Assembly (NCBI GenBank): GCA_036380735.1 | Contig: DASVEE010000012.1 | Coordinates: 124,001 to 188,000, forward strand | Reading direction: 5' to 3' | Source of the DNA: DASVEE01 sp036380735 | GTDB taxonomy: Bacteria > Acidobacteriota > Thermoanaerobaculia > Gp7-AA8 | DNA length: 64,000 nt | Shown: positions 11,065-19,733 of the stretch, in pieces | Layout of the letters: each line of letters begins with the position of its first letter | Position numbering within the stretch: position 1 is the first letter of the stretch | The notes under the pieces: generated by a model | The model's input: only the letters and a program-made list of their open reading frames with translations | Told to the model about the DNA's origin: nothing | Database searches by the model: none | Program-made: the position numbers and the translations under genes

Positions 11065-11807
11065 TGCGAGTCCTCATCGTCGACGACGAACCGATCGCCC
11101 GCCGCGGCCTGCGGCGCCTGCTCGACCGCGAGACCGACATCGAGATCGCCGGTGAAGCGGGGAGCGGTCCCGCCGCCGTCGACGCCATCCGCGTCCTCGA
11201 TCCCGACCTCGTCTTCCTCGACATCCAGATGCCCGGCATGAGCGGCCTCGAAGTCGTCGAAGCCGTCGGCCCGGAGGCGATGCCGGCGGTGGTGTTCGTG
11301 ACCGCGTTCGACCGCTATGCGCTCGACGCGTTCGACCACAACGCCGCCGACTACGTCCTCAAGCCCGTCGATCCCGACCGCTTCGAGCGCGCCCTCGGGC
11401 GCGCGCGCCAGCGCATCGCCAGCGGCGACCGCCGCGACCTCGAAAAGCGCCTCCTGCGCCTGCTCGAAAGCGCGCGGCCTCGCGCCGACCGCCTCATCGT
11501 CCGCTCCGCGAACCGCGTGCAGTTCGTCGAGATCCACGACATCGACTGGGTGCACGCCGAAGACAACTATGTGCGGATCCACGCCGCCGGCAGCACGTAC
11601 CTGCTGCGCGAGACCGTCACCGGCCTCGAACAGCGCCTCGACGCCGCGCAGTTCCTTCGCATCCGGCGGTCCACCATCGTGCGCATCGACCGCATCAAAG
11701 AAGTGCGGTCGCTGCTGAACGGCACGTACGAACTGGTGCTGAAGGACGGCACCAAGGTGGTGTCCAGCCGCCGCTACCGCGAAAAGATCGAACGGCTGCT
11801 GAATTAG
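11064..11807 (+). CDS. LytTR-family response regulator
   Basis: Cytoplasmic DNA-binding response regulator of 247 residues. The receiver domain has acidic residues D7 and D8, the phospho-acceptor Asp53 in VFLDIQMPGMSG, and the conserved Lys in YVLKP. The C-terminal LytTR domain covers about 140-245 (IDWVHAEDNYVRIH, FLRIRRSTIVRIDRI), a beta-sheet DNA reader. It overlaps the kinase gene by one base (TGATG) and is its evident partner. A GTG one codon upstream could also serve as start. LytTR sites in the window were not identified. Confidence 0.94.
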   Translation: MRVLIVDDEPIARRGLRRLLDRETDIEIAGEAGSGPAAVDAIRVLDPDLVFLDIQMPGMSGLEVVEAVGPEAMPAVVFVTAFDRYALDAFDHNAADYVLKPVDPDRFERALGRARQRIASGDRRDLEKRLLRLLESARPRADRLIVRSANRVQFVEIHDIDWVHAEDNYVRIHAAGSTYLLRETVTGLEQRLDAAQFLRIRRSTIVRIDRIKEVRSLLNGTYELVLKDGTKVVSSRRYREKIERLLN

Positions 11808-11810
11808 CGG

Positions 11811-11908
11811 GGATCGATAGGACGAATAGGACTGATAGGACCCCGCCCGGTGTCCTATTCGTCCTATTCGTCCTATAGGTCCTATTTGTCCTATCCGTCC
11901 CACCCATC
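11811..11908. repeat. 9-bp inverted array pair
   Basis: Left arm of three units (ATCGATAGGAC, GAATAGGAC, TGATAGGAC), loop CCCGCCCGGT, and a longer right arm of about seven TATNNGTCC units decaying into CCCACCCATCCC. The arms are unequal in unit number. Confidence 0.9.
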
Positions 11909-12049
11909 CCCCGATTCATCCCATCTTTCTGTCGCGCGCCTAACGTTCCCCCCACCCGTGCGTCCTTCGTGGGTATGCCTGTCCCACCAAGCCAACCGTT
12001 CATCCCTGCACCTGCACGGGTTGCGGCCTGTGCTGTTTCACTCACGCGC

Positions 12050-14602
12050 ATGCTCCGGTTCCTTCTGCTCCTGCTCCTGGCCACGACGCTCCACGCGCAG
12101 GATCGTAAACAGATCCGTGCGGTCCGTGTCGCTGACGGCAGCCGGCTGCAGCTCGACGGCAAGCTCGACGAGGCGCTCTGGGCCACGGCTCCGGTGATGA
12201 CGGGCTTCGTGCAGCGGCAGCCGAACGAAGGCGCGGCGGCGTCGGAGGAGACGGAGGTGCGCATCGCCTGGGATGACGTGTCGCTGTGGATCGGCGCACG
12301 CATGCATGCGGCCGACGCGGCGAAGATCGCCGCGCCCGTCACGCGCCGCGACAACGTCACGCAGTCGGAGCATCTGCTCGTGTCGCTCGACACGTTTCTC
12401 GACCGCCGCACCGCGTACACCTTCGGCGTGACGGCGGCGGGGACGCGTGTCGACCGCTATCAGCCGTTCGATTCGGAGTCGCGCGTCGAAACGTTCGATC
12501 CGGTGTGGGAAGCCGCGGTGGCACGCGACGCGAGCGGCTGGACTGCCGAACTGCGCATCCCGTTTTCGCAGCTTCGCTTTCACGATCACGCCGAGCAGAC
12601 GTGGGGCATCAACGTGCGCCGCACCATCCCCACGCGCAACGAGCACGATTACTGGATCGTGGTGCCGCGCAAGGAGGTCGGCTGGGCCTCGCGCTTCGGC
12701 GACCTCACCGGCATCCAGGTGCGGCCGACGCGGCGGGCCGAGGTGCTGCCGTATGTGGCGGCGTCGAGCCGGCTGCGCGGTGAGACCGATCCGCAGAATC
12801 CGCTCGATGAATCGCAGCGCTTCAACCGCAACATCGGCGCCGACATCAAGGCCGGCATCGGTCCCAATCTCACGCTCGACGCCGCGCTCAATCCCGACTT
12901 CGGCCAGGTCGAAGCCGACCCCGCGGTCGTGAATCTCAGCGCGTTCGAGACCGTCTATCCCGAGCGCCGCCCCTTCTTCATCGAAGGGAGCCGTCTCCTC
13001 ACCGGCGGCGGGCGGAACTGGTTCTATTCACGGCGCATCGGCGCGGCGCCGTCCGGCACGGTGCTGGCGAACGTCGATGCCGATTACGTCGAGGCCCCGC
13101 TTTCCACCGGCATCCTCGGCGCCGCCAAACTCACCGGCCGCTTCCCCACCGGCACCTCGGTCGGCGCACTCTTCGCCGTCACCGACAGCGAGCTCGCACG
13201 CACCTCCGCCGGCATCGGCAGCGAGATCGGCTACCAACGCGTCGTGCCTCGCGCGATGTACGGCGTGTTCCGCGGCGAGCAGCAGTTCGGCGCGAGCGGC
13301 TCGACGGTCGGCCTCAGTGTGACCGGTGTGAACCGCAGCCTCGACGCGCAGCTCGCGCCGTACCTCAACGAGCGCGCCTTCGCCGGCGGCACCGACTGGA
13401 ACCTCCGCTTCAAGCAGGGGGAGTACGAGTTCGGCGGCTACGCCGGCTTCAGCCACATCGCGGGCGACGCCGCGGCGATCGCACGCGCGCAGCGCGCTCC
13501 GGCGCGCTACTACCAGCGCCCCGACGCCGGGCACGTCGAATTCGATCCGATGCGCACGTCGCTCTCCGGCTACACCGCAGGCGCGCGCGTGGAGAAGCTG
13601 GGCGGCAAGCATTGGCTGTGGATGGCGAGTGTCGACGCCGCGTCGCCCGGGTTCGAGCTCAACGACGCCGGGCAGCTCTCACGCGCCGACAACATCTTCG
13701 CCTTCGGCCAGATCCGCTACCGCGAGACCGAGCCGCGCGGCGTCGTGCGCGACTACGAGATCGGCTTCAACTCTGAGAACTCGTTCAACTTCGACGGCGT
13801 CAACACCTTCGCCGCGATCCGCAGCGATTCGTTCGTGACGTGGAAGAACTTCTGGACGACGACGTTCACCGCGTGGATGGACCTGCCGGCGTACGACGAC
13901 CGCGCCACGCGCGGCGGGCCGCTCGTGCGCACGGCGCGCGCGTGGGTGAACATGCTCACCGTCGCCAACAGCACCTCCTCGCGCCACACCTGGAACGCGA
14001 CGGTCTATCGCGGGGAGAACGAGTACGGCGAGCGCACGTGGGAGCTCTACGGCACCGTCGCCGTGCGGCCGACGCCGCGCTGGCAGCTCTCCGTGCGCCC
14101 GGCGTACTTCCAGACCACGAATCCGCGGCTGTGGTTCACGACGCGCGGCTCGCGCTACATCTTCTCCTTCATCGATCAGGATCAGGTGTCGCTGCGCCTC
14201 CGCGCCGACTTCGCGGTGACGCCCGACCTCACGTTCGAGCTCTACGCCGAGCCGTTCGCCGCGTCCGGCCGCTATTACAACTTCGGCGAGCTGCCGCGCC
14301 CGCGCTCCGGCGATCTCCGCTTCTACGACACGCGCCGCCGCGACGACGGCGCCATCGTCGTCAACGAGCCCACCGAGACGTTCACGCTGCCGAACCGCGA
14401 CTTCAACATCCGCTCGTTCCGCAGCAATGCGGTGGCGCGTTGGGAGTGGCGTCCCGGCAGCACGATGTACCTCGTCTGGCAGCAGGACCGCTTCGCCGAC
14501 CTCGCGCCGGGGACCGCCAGGTTCAGCTCACTCGGACAATCGCTCAGCGCCACCGGCGACAACATCCTGGCGCTGAAGATCAGCTACTGGCTGCCGTTCT
14601 GA
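12050..14602 (+). CDS. DUF5916 outer-membrane beta-barrel with N-terminal CBM9-like domain
   Basis: Exported 850-residue protein. The ATG at 12050 starts a signal peptide (MLRFLLLLLLATTLHAQ); an upstream ATG at 11969 only adds a non-conserved extension. A carbohydrate-binding family 9-like domain spans about 25-210 (DGKLDEALWATAPV, LRIPFSQLRF), followed by the DUF5916 barrel (NLTLDAALNPDFGQVEADP, YPERRPFFIEGS), which ends in aromatic residues as outer-membrane barrels do. The family is common in Acidobacteriota and Bacteroidota; its transport or binding role is not established. The gene stands alone here. Confidence 0.9.
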   Translation: MLRFLLLLLLATTLHAQDRKQIRAVRVADGSRLQLDGKLDEALWATAPVMTGFVQRQPNEGAAASEETEVRIAWDDVSLWIGARMHAADAAKIAAPVTRRDNVTQSEHLLVSLDTFLDRRTAYTFGVTAAGTRVDRYQPFDSESRVETFDPVWEAAVARDASGWTAELRIPFSQLRFHDHAEQTWGINVRRTIPTRNEHDYWIVVPRKEVGWASRFGDLTGIQVRPTRRAEVLPYVAASSRLRGETDPQNPLDESQRFNRNIGADIKAGIGPNLTLDAALNPDFGQVEADPAVVNLSAFETVYPERRPFFIEGSRLLTGGGRNWFYSRRIGAAPSGTVLANVDADYVEAPLSTGILGAAKLTGRFPTGTSVGALFAVTDSELARTSAGIGSEIGYQRVVPRAMYGVFRGEQQFGASGSTVGLSVTGVNRSLDAQLAPYLNERAFAGGTDWNLRFKQGEYEFGGYAGFSHIAGDAAAIARAQRAPARYYQRPDAGHVEFDPMRTSLSGYTAGARVEKLGGKHWLWMASVDAASPGFELNDAGQLSRADNIFAFGQIRYRETEPRGVVRDYEIGFNSENSFNFDGVNTFAAIRSDSFVTWKNFWTTTFTAWMDLPAYDDRATRGGPLVRTARAWVNMLTVANSTSSRHTWNATVYRGENEYGERTWELYGTVAVRPTPRWQLSVRPAYFQTTNPRLWFTTRGSRYIFSFIDQDQVSLRLRADFAVTPDLTFELYAEPFAASGRYYNFGELPRPRSGDLRFYDTRRRDDGAIVVNEPTETFTLPNRDFNIRSFRSNAVARWEWRPGSTMYLVWQQDRFADLAPGTARFSSLGQSLSATGDNILALKISYWLPF

Positions 14603-14611
14603 ACGTGCGAA

Positions 14612-15058
14612 TCACTTCGCGCGTGTCGCCTCGTACCGCGCGATGTACTCCTCGGGTGTCGTGCTGGCGATGATCTTCGCCACCGCGTCCATCTGCAGGT
14701 CGTCGAGCTTCTTGAAGCGCAGGCACGACTTGCCGATGTCGAGCTTCTTGCCCGCTTTCTTGTACTCCTCGCGCAGGAGCTGCTCGTGCTCGGAGTCGGC
14801 GTACACGTTCATCAGGTAGAGCGCGTAGTAGTTCTTCTGCGCCGCGAGCGCCACGTACCCGAGCGGCTGCTTGTTGTAGGTGTTCGGATAGCGCTCGAGC
14901 GGCACGCACCACGTGATCATCCCGAAGCTGACCGTTTCCTTGTACCCCTTCGGCAGGTTCTTCTGCACGAGGTCGCGCACTTTGGCCACGACTTCCCTGC
15001 GGTCTTCCGGCAGTTCATCCAGGTAGGCTTCGGGCGTCGTTGCGGTGCTTTTAGGCAT
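14612..15058 (-). CDS. DUF1801 domain protein
   Basis: Cytoplasmic protein of 148 residues with a DUF1801 (YdhG-like) fold: LPEDRREVVAKVRDLVQKNL, then the SFGMITWCVP segment and YYALYLMNVYAD. No signal peptide or membrane segment. The family has a small alpha/beta fold without a settled biochemical role. It is convergent with the DUF5916 gene, with nine bases between the stops. Identification is by family pattern; the function is unknown. Confidence 0.85.
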   Translation of the reverse strand: MPKSTATTPEAYLDELPEDRREVVAKVRDLVQKNLPKGYKETVSFGMITWCVPLERYPNTYNKQPLGYVALAAQKNYYALYLMNVYADSEHEQLLREEYKKAGKKLDIGKSCLRFKKLDDLQMDAVAKIIASTTPEEYIARYEATRAK

Positions 15059-15075
15059 GCGTAAATTCTAGCGGA

Positions 15076-15120
15076 GTCCCATCCGTCCGATTGGACCTAT
15101 CGGTCCCATTCGTCCCATCG
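15076..15120. repeat. degenerate 9-bp array
   Basis: A short, decayed copy: GTCCCATCCGTCC, one inverted unit TTGGACCTAT, then GGTCCCATTCGTCCCATCG. It lies between the divergent DUF1801 and NTF2-like genes. Confidence 0.75.
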
Positions 15121-15208
15121 TCGCCTTGGCGGAGTTCACCACTCGGTCACGATCTGCTGACCGCCCTTCGGCGACTCCGCCGCTGGCGGGCCGTACCTTG
15201 CCGTCACG

Positions 15209-15658
15209 ATGAAACGAACTTTGCTTTCTGCCGTCCTGCTTTCGCTGTTTGCTCTGCCGCTCTCTGCACAGAAGATCACCGGCGTCGCCGAGGCTGACGT
15301 CCGCGCCATTGCGGCGATGGTCGCGGAGAGCGACGTTCGCTGGAACAACCGTGACGCCGCCGGGCTGTCGAACCTCTTCACGGCCGACGTGAACATCCGC
15401 ATCAACACGAACGACATCGCCGGCCGCGACAACGTCCGCGCCTTCTTCACCAACTCCCTCGGGCGCGTCCCGGCGGGGATGCGTCACCGCACCGAGATCA
15501 AGGAGCTGCAGCTCCTCGCGCCCGATGTCGTCTGGGGCGAAGCGCACGTCTGGCTGGAAGACGAGACCAAGGTCGTCCGCGAGTTCAAGGTGATGTCGGT
15601 GCTGAAGAAAGAGAACGGGGAGTGGAAGATTCGCGTGAATCGTGCGACAGCGCTCTGA
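15209..15658 (+). CDS. secreted SnoaL/NTF2-like protein
   Basis: Exported protein of 149 residues: signal peptide ending about residue 20 (SLFALPLSAQ), then a cone-shaped NTF2-like domain typical of the SgcJ/EcaC and DUF4440 group (AMVAESDVRWNNRDAAGLSN, GRDNVRAFF, WLEDETKVVREFKVMSVL). Such domains bind small molecules or act as isomerases or scaffolds; no catalytic set can be assigned. It is convergent with the diguanylate cyclase gene. A second protein of this type is encoded at 36042. Confidence 0.82.
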   Translation: MKRTLLSAVLLSLFALPLSAQKITGVAEADVRAIAAMVAESDVRWNNRDAAGLSNLFTADVNIRINTNDIAGRDNVRAFFTNSLGRVPAGMRHRTEIKELQLLAPDVVWGEAHVWLEDETKVVREFKVMSVLKKENGEWKIRVNRATAL

Positions 15659-15699
15659 GGAACGACGCACCAGCCGCAGAGTCGACTCGTTCGCCCGTC

Positions 15700-18498
15700 C
15701 TACGCGGTCACATCCCGCACGCACTCACTGGCCAGTTGGACCCGGTTCCGCCCCGCGCGCTTCGCCGCATACAGCGCGCGATCGGCGCGCTCCACGAGCT
15801 GCTGCGCATCCGCCGCATCGATGGACGTGGCTACGCCGAAGCTCGCGGTGACGCCTTGCGGCTCGACGCCGACGCGCAAACGTTCCGCGACGACGAGAGC
15901 CTCCTCTTCGCTCGCATTCGGCAGCAGCACCGCGAACTCTTCGCCGCCCCAGCGCGCGACCACGTCGCCGGCGCCGCGCACGACGCTCTCCAGGTACTCA
16001 CCGACGCGGCGGAGGCACTCGTCGCCGGCGATGTGGCCCTGGGAGTCGTTCAGCTCCTTGAAGTGATCGAGGTCGATGAGGATCAGCGCGATCGCGTCGC
16101 CGCGGCGGGCGGCGCGGTCCCATTCGTCGGCTAGCGCGCGATCGAAGTAGCGGCGGTTCGCGACACCGGTGAGCGCGTCGCGCAGTGACAGCCGTTCGAG
16201 CCGCTCGTTCGCCTGCTCGAGGCGGATGTTCGACACCTCGAGCAGCGCGTTCTTGTCGACGAGCATCTCCTTCGCCTCGCGCAACTGCTCGACCGTTTCC
16301 TGCAGCGCCACCGTCTGCGTATCGACGCGCCGCTGCAGCTTCTCCGCGCGGCTTCGCAGCGCGCGCGTCCACAGCAGCACCGTCATCAGCACGATCGCTG
16401 CGGCCAGCGCTACCCACAGCGCCGTCGCCCACGTCGTGGCGTACCACGGCCCGAGGACGGTGAAGGACCAGAAGGCTTCGTCGCTGACGACGCCTGAGGC
16501 GGAGCGCGTGCGTGCGCGGAACGTGTACGCACCCGGCGCCAGCGTGGTGAAGTCGCGGAACGGCTCGTTCGTCCAGAGCGTCCACGACACGTCGAGCGGC
16601 TCTAGCCTGTATTGATACGAGGTCGATGCGCGATACGACAGCGGCGCGACCTCGATGCGCAGGCGGCCGAAGTTGTGCGGCAGCTCGCTCCTGTTTACGA
16701 GCGCGCGGTCGTTGTGCACGACGCGGCGGATGGCCGGCGCGGCGGGGCGCGTCTGCGCGATCGCGCGCGGCTCGACGCGATAGAGGCCGCGGTCGGTCCC
16801 AAGCCACATCACGCCATCGGGCTCGGCAAAGTAGACGTTGATCTCGCCGCGAATGCCTCCGACGGCGTGCGCTTCCGCTTCGTAGCGGCCGTTGCCGAGG
16901 CGGCGGGCGATGCGTGGGGGGCGCGAGCCGATCCAGATGTTCTGCGCCGCGTCCACGCCCGCCTGCTGCACCGCGTCGTTCGTGAAGAGATGCCCCAGCA
17001 CCGGATCGGGGACGAGCGTGCCGCGAGGCCCGGGCTGCGAGAACTTGCCGCGTCGCGGACGCAGCACCACACGGCCGTCGACTGTGAGGACCTGTGTGTC
17101 GCCGCTGCCGAACTTCTGCCGCGAGCCGTCGCGCGCGACCAGCATGACGCCGTCGAGCTCCGTGCCGCACCACAGCCCGCGTGCATCTTCGGCGAGCGAA
17201 CGGATGTGGCTGGGCGTGTTCGGGACCATGCCGTCGAATACCCACGCGTTGCCGCGGCGCCGAAGCTGTCCGAGACCCGAGTCCGTGGCCAGATGGATCA
17301 GCGTGGCGTCGCTGCGCGAGGCGCGCATCGCATAGATCAGCAGGTTCTCGGTGCCGGCGATCATGCGCGGTGGTTCGCCGAGGACGAAGAGACCGCCGAA
17401 GGTGCCGACGAGGAGATCGCCGTGCGTCTCGAGCAGCGACCACGTGACGTTGTCGATCCCCGCGAGCCGGCGCGCGCGGACGCCTTCGCTTGTCGGCTCC
17501 ACCACGAACACGCCGTGCGCCGTGGCGACGTGCAGCCGGCCGGCATGACGTCCGATGGTGTACACGCCGCCGCGCAGTCCAATGCGCTGGTCGAGGATCG
17601 TCAGCGGCGTGGCCACGTCGACGCGCGCGATGCCGTTGTCGAACGCGAGCCAGAGCGCTCCCTCGCGATCCTGCTCGACGCCGAACAGCAGCTCGTCCGG
17701 CAGCCCGGCACGCGCGTCGATGATGCGATCGATGCGGTAGTCTTTCGTCAGGATGGCCAGTCCATGGCGCAGCGTGGCGATGGCGAAGCGGCCGTCGCGC
17801 AGCATGCGCGCGTCCATGACGCTCTTGCCGCGCAGCCACTCGCTGCCGTCGGTGACGATCGGCGTTTCATCGAGCCGGAAGAGCCCCTCGCCGCGCAGGA
17901 TCACCGCGGCGGGCAGCAGCCAGTCGACGCGGCGATCGACGAACGAGCGGCGGCCCGTGGCCACCTCGACGAGACCGCCATGCCCGCCGATGAAAAGTTT
18001 GCCGCCGGCTTCGAAGCAGCGGCGCGTGCGTCCGTCGCCGGGCACGTCGAGCACGATCAATTTGATGCCGTCCCAGCGTGCGACGAAGCGCTCCGCGGCG
18101 AAGACGAACCCGTTGACGAACGCGCACGGTTCCGGTTGCCCGATCCCGCTGCGCAGCGACACCGGCAGTTGCTCCACGAGCGAACGGTACTGTCCGTCCT
18201 GCACGATCCCGAACTCATCGAGCCCGACCGCGGCCACACGGCCGGCGTCATCGACGTCGAGGCCGAACGCCACGTCGCCCGGCACTTTCGTCGCCGTCCA
18301 CCACGCCCCGTCGTACGTCAGCACCCCTTCGGAGTTGGCGAACCACAGCCGCCCCCGCGGATCGCTGCGCACCCGGAACGTCTGCGCCCCCGCCTTGTGC
18401 TCTTCCTGACGGAAGAGGCTGATCAGCGGAGAGCCGCTCTCACTGGCGCCCGCGATCGACGCAAAACACAACAAGGCGACGGCCAACCACTTGGTCAT
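15700..18498 (-). CDS. ligand-sensing propeller diguanylate cyclase (Reg_prop + Y_Y_Y + GGDEF)
   Basis: Inner-membrane sensor of 932 residues making c-di-GMP from GTP. A signal peptide (LAVALLCFASIAGA) leads a periplasmic beta-propeller (about 25-610) and a Y_Y_Y domain (about 620-670), then one membrane helix near 680-705, a coiled coil, and a GGDEF domain with an active GGEEF motif around residue 850. The canonical RxxD inhibitory site before the motif is not intact (GAGD at that place), so feedback inhibition may be weak. The propeller presumably senses an extracellular ligand. A PilZ gene lies upstream on the same strand, a plausible c-di-GMP target. Confidence 0.92.
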   Translation of the reverse strand: MTKWLAVALLCFASIAGASESGSPLISLFRQEEHKAGAQTFRVRSDPRGRLWFANSEGVLTYDGAWWTATKVPGDVAFGLDVDDAGRVAAVGLDEFGIVQDGQYRSLVEQLPVSLRSGIGQPEPCAFVNGFVFAAERFVARWDGIKLIVLDVPGDGRTRRCFEAGGKLFIGGHGGLVEVATGRRSFVDRRVDWLLPAAVILRGEGLFRLDETPIVTDGSEWLRGKSVMDARMLRDGRFAIATLRHGLAILTKDYRIDRIIDARAGLPDELLFGVEQDREGALWLAFDNGIARVDVATPLTILDQRIGLRGGVYTIGRHAGRLHVATAHGVFVVEPTSEGVRARRLAGIDNVTWSLLETHGDLLVGTFGGLFVLGEPPRMIAGTENLLIYAMRASRSDATLIHLATDSGLGQLRRRGNAWVFDGMVPNTPSHIRSLAEDARGLWCGTELDGVMLVARDGSRQKFGSGDTQVLTVDGRVVLRPRRGKFSQPGPRGTLVPDPVLGHLFTNDAVQQAGVDAAQNIWIGSRPPRIARRLGNGRYEAEAHAVGGIRGEINVYFAEPDGVMWLGTDRGLYRVEPRAIAQTRPAAPAIRRVVHNDRALVNRSELPHNFGRLRIEVAPLSYRASTSYQYRLEPLDVSWTLWTNEPFRDFTTLAPGAYTFRARTRSASGVVSDEAFWSFTVLGPWYATTWATALWVALAAAIVLMTVLLWTRALRSRAEKLQRRVDTQTVALQETVEQLREAKEMLVDKNALLEVSNIRLEQANERLERLSLRDALTGVANRRYFDRALADEWDRAARRGDAIALILIDLDHFKELNDSQGHIAGDECLRRVGEYLESVVRGAGDVVARWGGEEFAVLLPNASEEEALVVAERLRVGVEPQGVTASFGVATSIDAADAQQLVERADRALYAAKRAGRNRVQLASECVRDVTA

Positions 18499-18550
18499 GG
18501 GAAGTGACCAAGATTACCTCAAACAGATGAACAGGCCGCTGGGCACGCGT

Positions 18551-18622
18551 GTCGTCCGCTTTCCGTTGTCCGTTTCCGTGCGGTATCCGGCGCTGACCGT
18601 GCCCCACGGACAACGGACAACG
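18551..18622. repeat. 7-bp inverted array (CCGTTGT / ACAACGG)
   Basis: Left arm of TTTCCGT/TGTCCGT units, core GTGCGGTATCC...GACCGTGCC, right arm CACGGACAACGGACAAC. Located between the PilZ and cyclase genes, which run in the same direction. Confidence 0.8.
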
Positions 18623-18628
18623 CCCTGG

Positions 18629-19615
18629 CTACCCCGCCGAGGCGCTGCGCGTCTGGCGCAGCCAGGTGACGACGCCGGCGATCTGGTGCAGATCCACTTT
18701 CCGGTCGAGGTACTCCCACACGCCGACGACCTCTTCGCGGTCGCGCGCACGTGGCGGTGCCGCGTTGCGCACGCTCTCCTCGGCCAGCGCGAAGCGGGCG
18801 CGCGTGTACCAGCGGTTCGCTTCGACCGGATCGGCGCTGAACTTCCGCACGGCGCGGATGATGGCGGCGACGTCATCGTCGGAGAGGCCGGTCAGCGAAG
18901 CGGGCGTGCCGCGGCGCGCGCCTTCGTCCTGCTGCAGATCGCGCCCTTCGCGGAGCAGGTCGATCGCCTGGCGAAGTTGATCGGCGTTCTCCACGACGCG
19001 GAGGCCGCTGATGCAGAAGGAGGGGCCGTCGCCGCGCTGCGCGATCGACGTCCACACGACGCGCGCCTGCATGGCGAACGTGCGAGCCGGACGCATGAGG
19101 GAGAGCGTGAGGCGCGCCACGTCGCCCGGGCGCATCGATTCTTCGTGGCGGATGCGCAGCCCGGTGGTCGAGAGCTGCAGCACCGTGAAGCGCGTTCCGC
19201 GGAAGCTCCCGCCGAGCTGGCGCCGCGGCACGTAACGCGGTGCGATGCGCATGTTCGGCCGCTCCGGCCGGGCGTCCACTTCGTACTCGTTGAACGAGCG
19301 CGTGATCTCCAGCCGCTCCGCGGCCGCCGCTTCCGCCTGCTCGAGGTCGATCGTGTGCTCGTCCTGCGGAGGCGCAATCGGCTGCTGCTGCGTCTGCGGC
19401 TGCGGTTCCGGCTGCTGCTGCGCCTGCGCCTGCGGCGCCGCTTCCGCGCGGTAGAGCTCGAGGAACCGGTCGCGGAGAAACGTCTCGATGCTGTCCGCGG
19501 CGATGGACGCCCCCTTCGCGATCAGGCGTCCACTGCTGATGAGCTGCGTGACTGCCGTGGCCGGCAACGCCAGAATGCGTGCCGTTTCGTCAGGAGAAAA
19601 ATGGGGGCGTGCCAT
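18629..19615 (-). CDS. helix-turn-helix and PilZ domain protein
   Basis: Cytoplasmic protein of 328 residues. The N-terminus resembles a MerR/excisionase-type helix-turn-helix (SPDETARILALPATAVTQLI, residues 5-45); a Gln/Pro-rich linker covers about 60-85; a PilZ-like domain follows around 130-215 with RYVPRRQLGGSF and an LQLSTTGLRIRH element standing for the usual DxSxxG. The C-terminal 100 residues are unassigned. The Asp-to-Gln change in the second motif weakens the c-di-GMP-binding prediction. The ATG at 19615 is preferred; 19648 is possible but lies against a repeat array. It is located upstream of a diguanylate cyclase gene. Confidence 0.75.
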   Translation of the reverse strand: MARPHFSPDETARILALPATAVTQLISSGRLIAKGASIAADSIETFLRDRFLELYRAEAAPQAQAQQQPEPQPQTQQQPIAPPQDEHTIDLEQAEAAAAERLEITRSFNEYEVDARPERPNMRIAPRYVPRRQLGGSFRGTRFTVLQLSTTGLRIRHEESMRPGDVARLTLSLMRPARTFAMQARVVWTSIAQRGDGPSFCISGLRVVENADQLRQAIDLLREGRDLQQDEGARRGTPASLTGLSDDDVAAIIRAVRKFSADPVEANRWYTRARFALAEESVRNAAPPRARDREEVVGVWEYLDRKVDLHQIAGVVTWLRQTRSASAG

Positions 19616-19648
19616 GACGGCTCGTTCAAGCGACGCGCGTGCCATCAC

Positions 19649-19723
19649 TAATAGGACGAATGGGACAGATAGGACGTCCTATCCGTCCTCTAGGTCCTAT
19701 CCGTCCTATTTGTCCTATCGGTC
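19649..19723. repeat. 9-bp inverted array pair
   Basis: Left arm AATAGGACGAATGGGACAGATAGGAC meets the right arm at GTCC with almost no loop; right arm of about five units. It separates two genes read in the same direction. Confidence 0.9.
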
Positions 19724-19733
19724 TCCGGTGGTC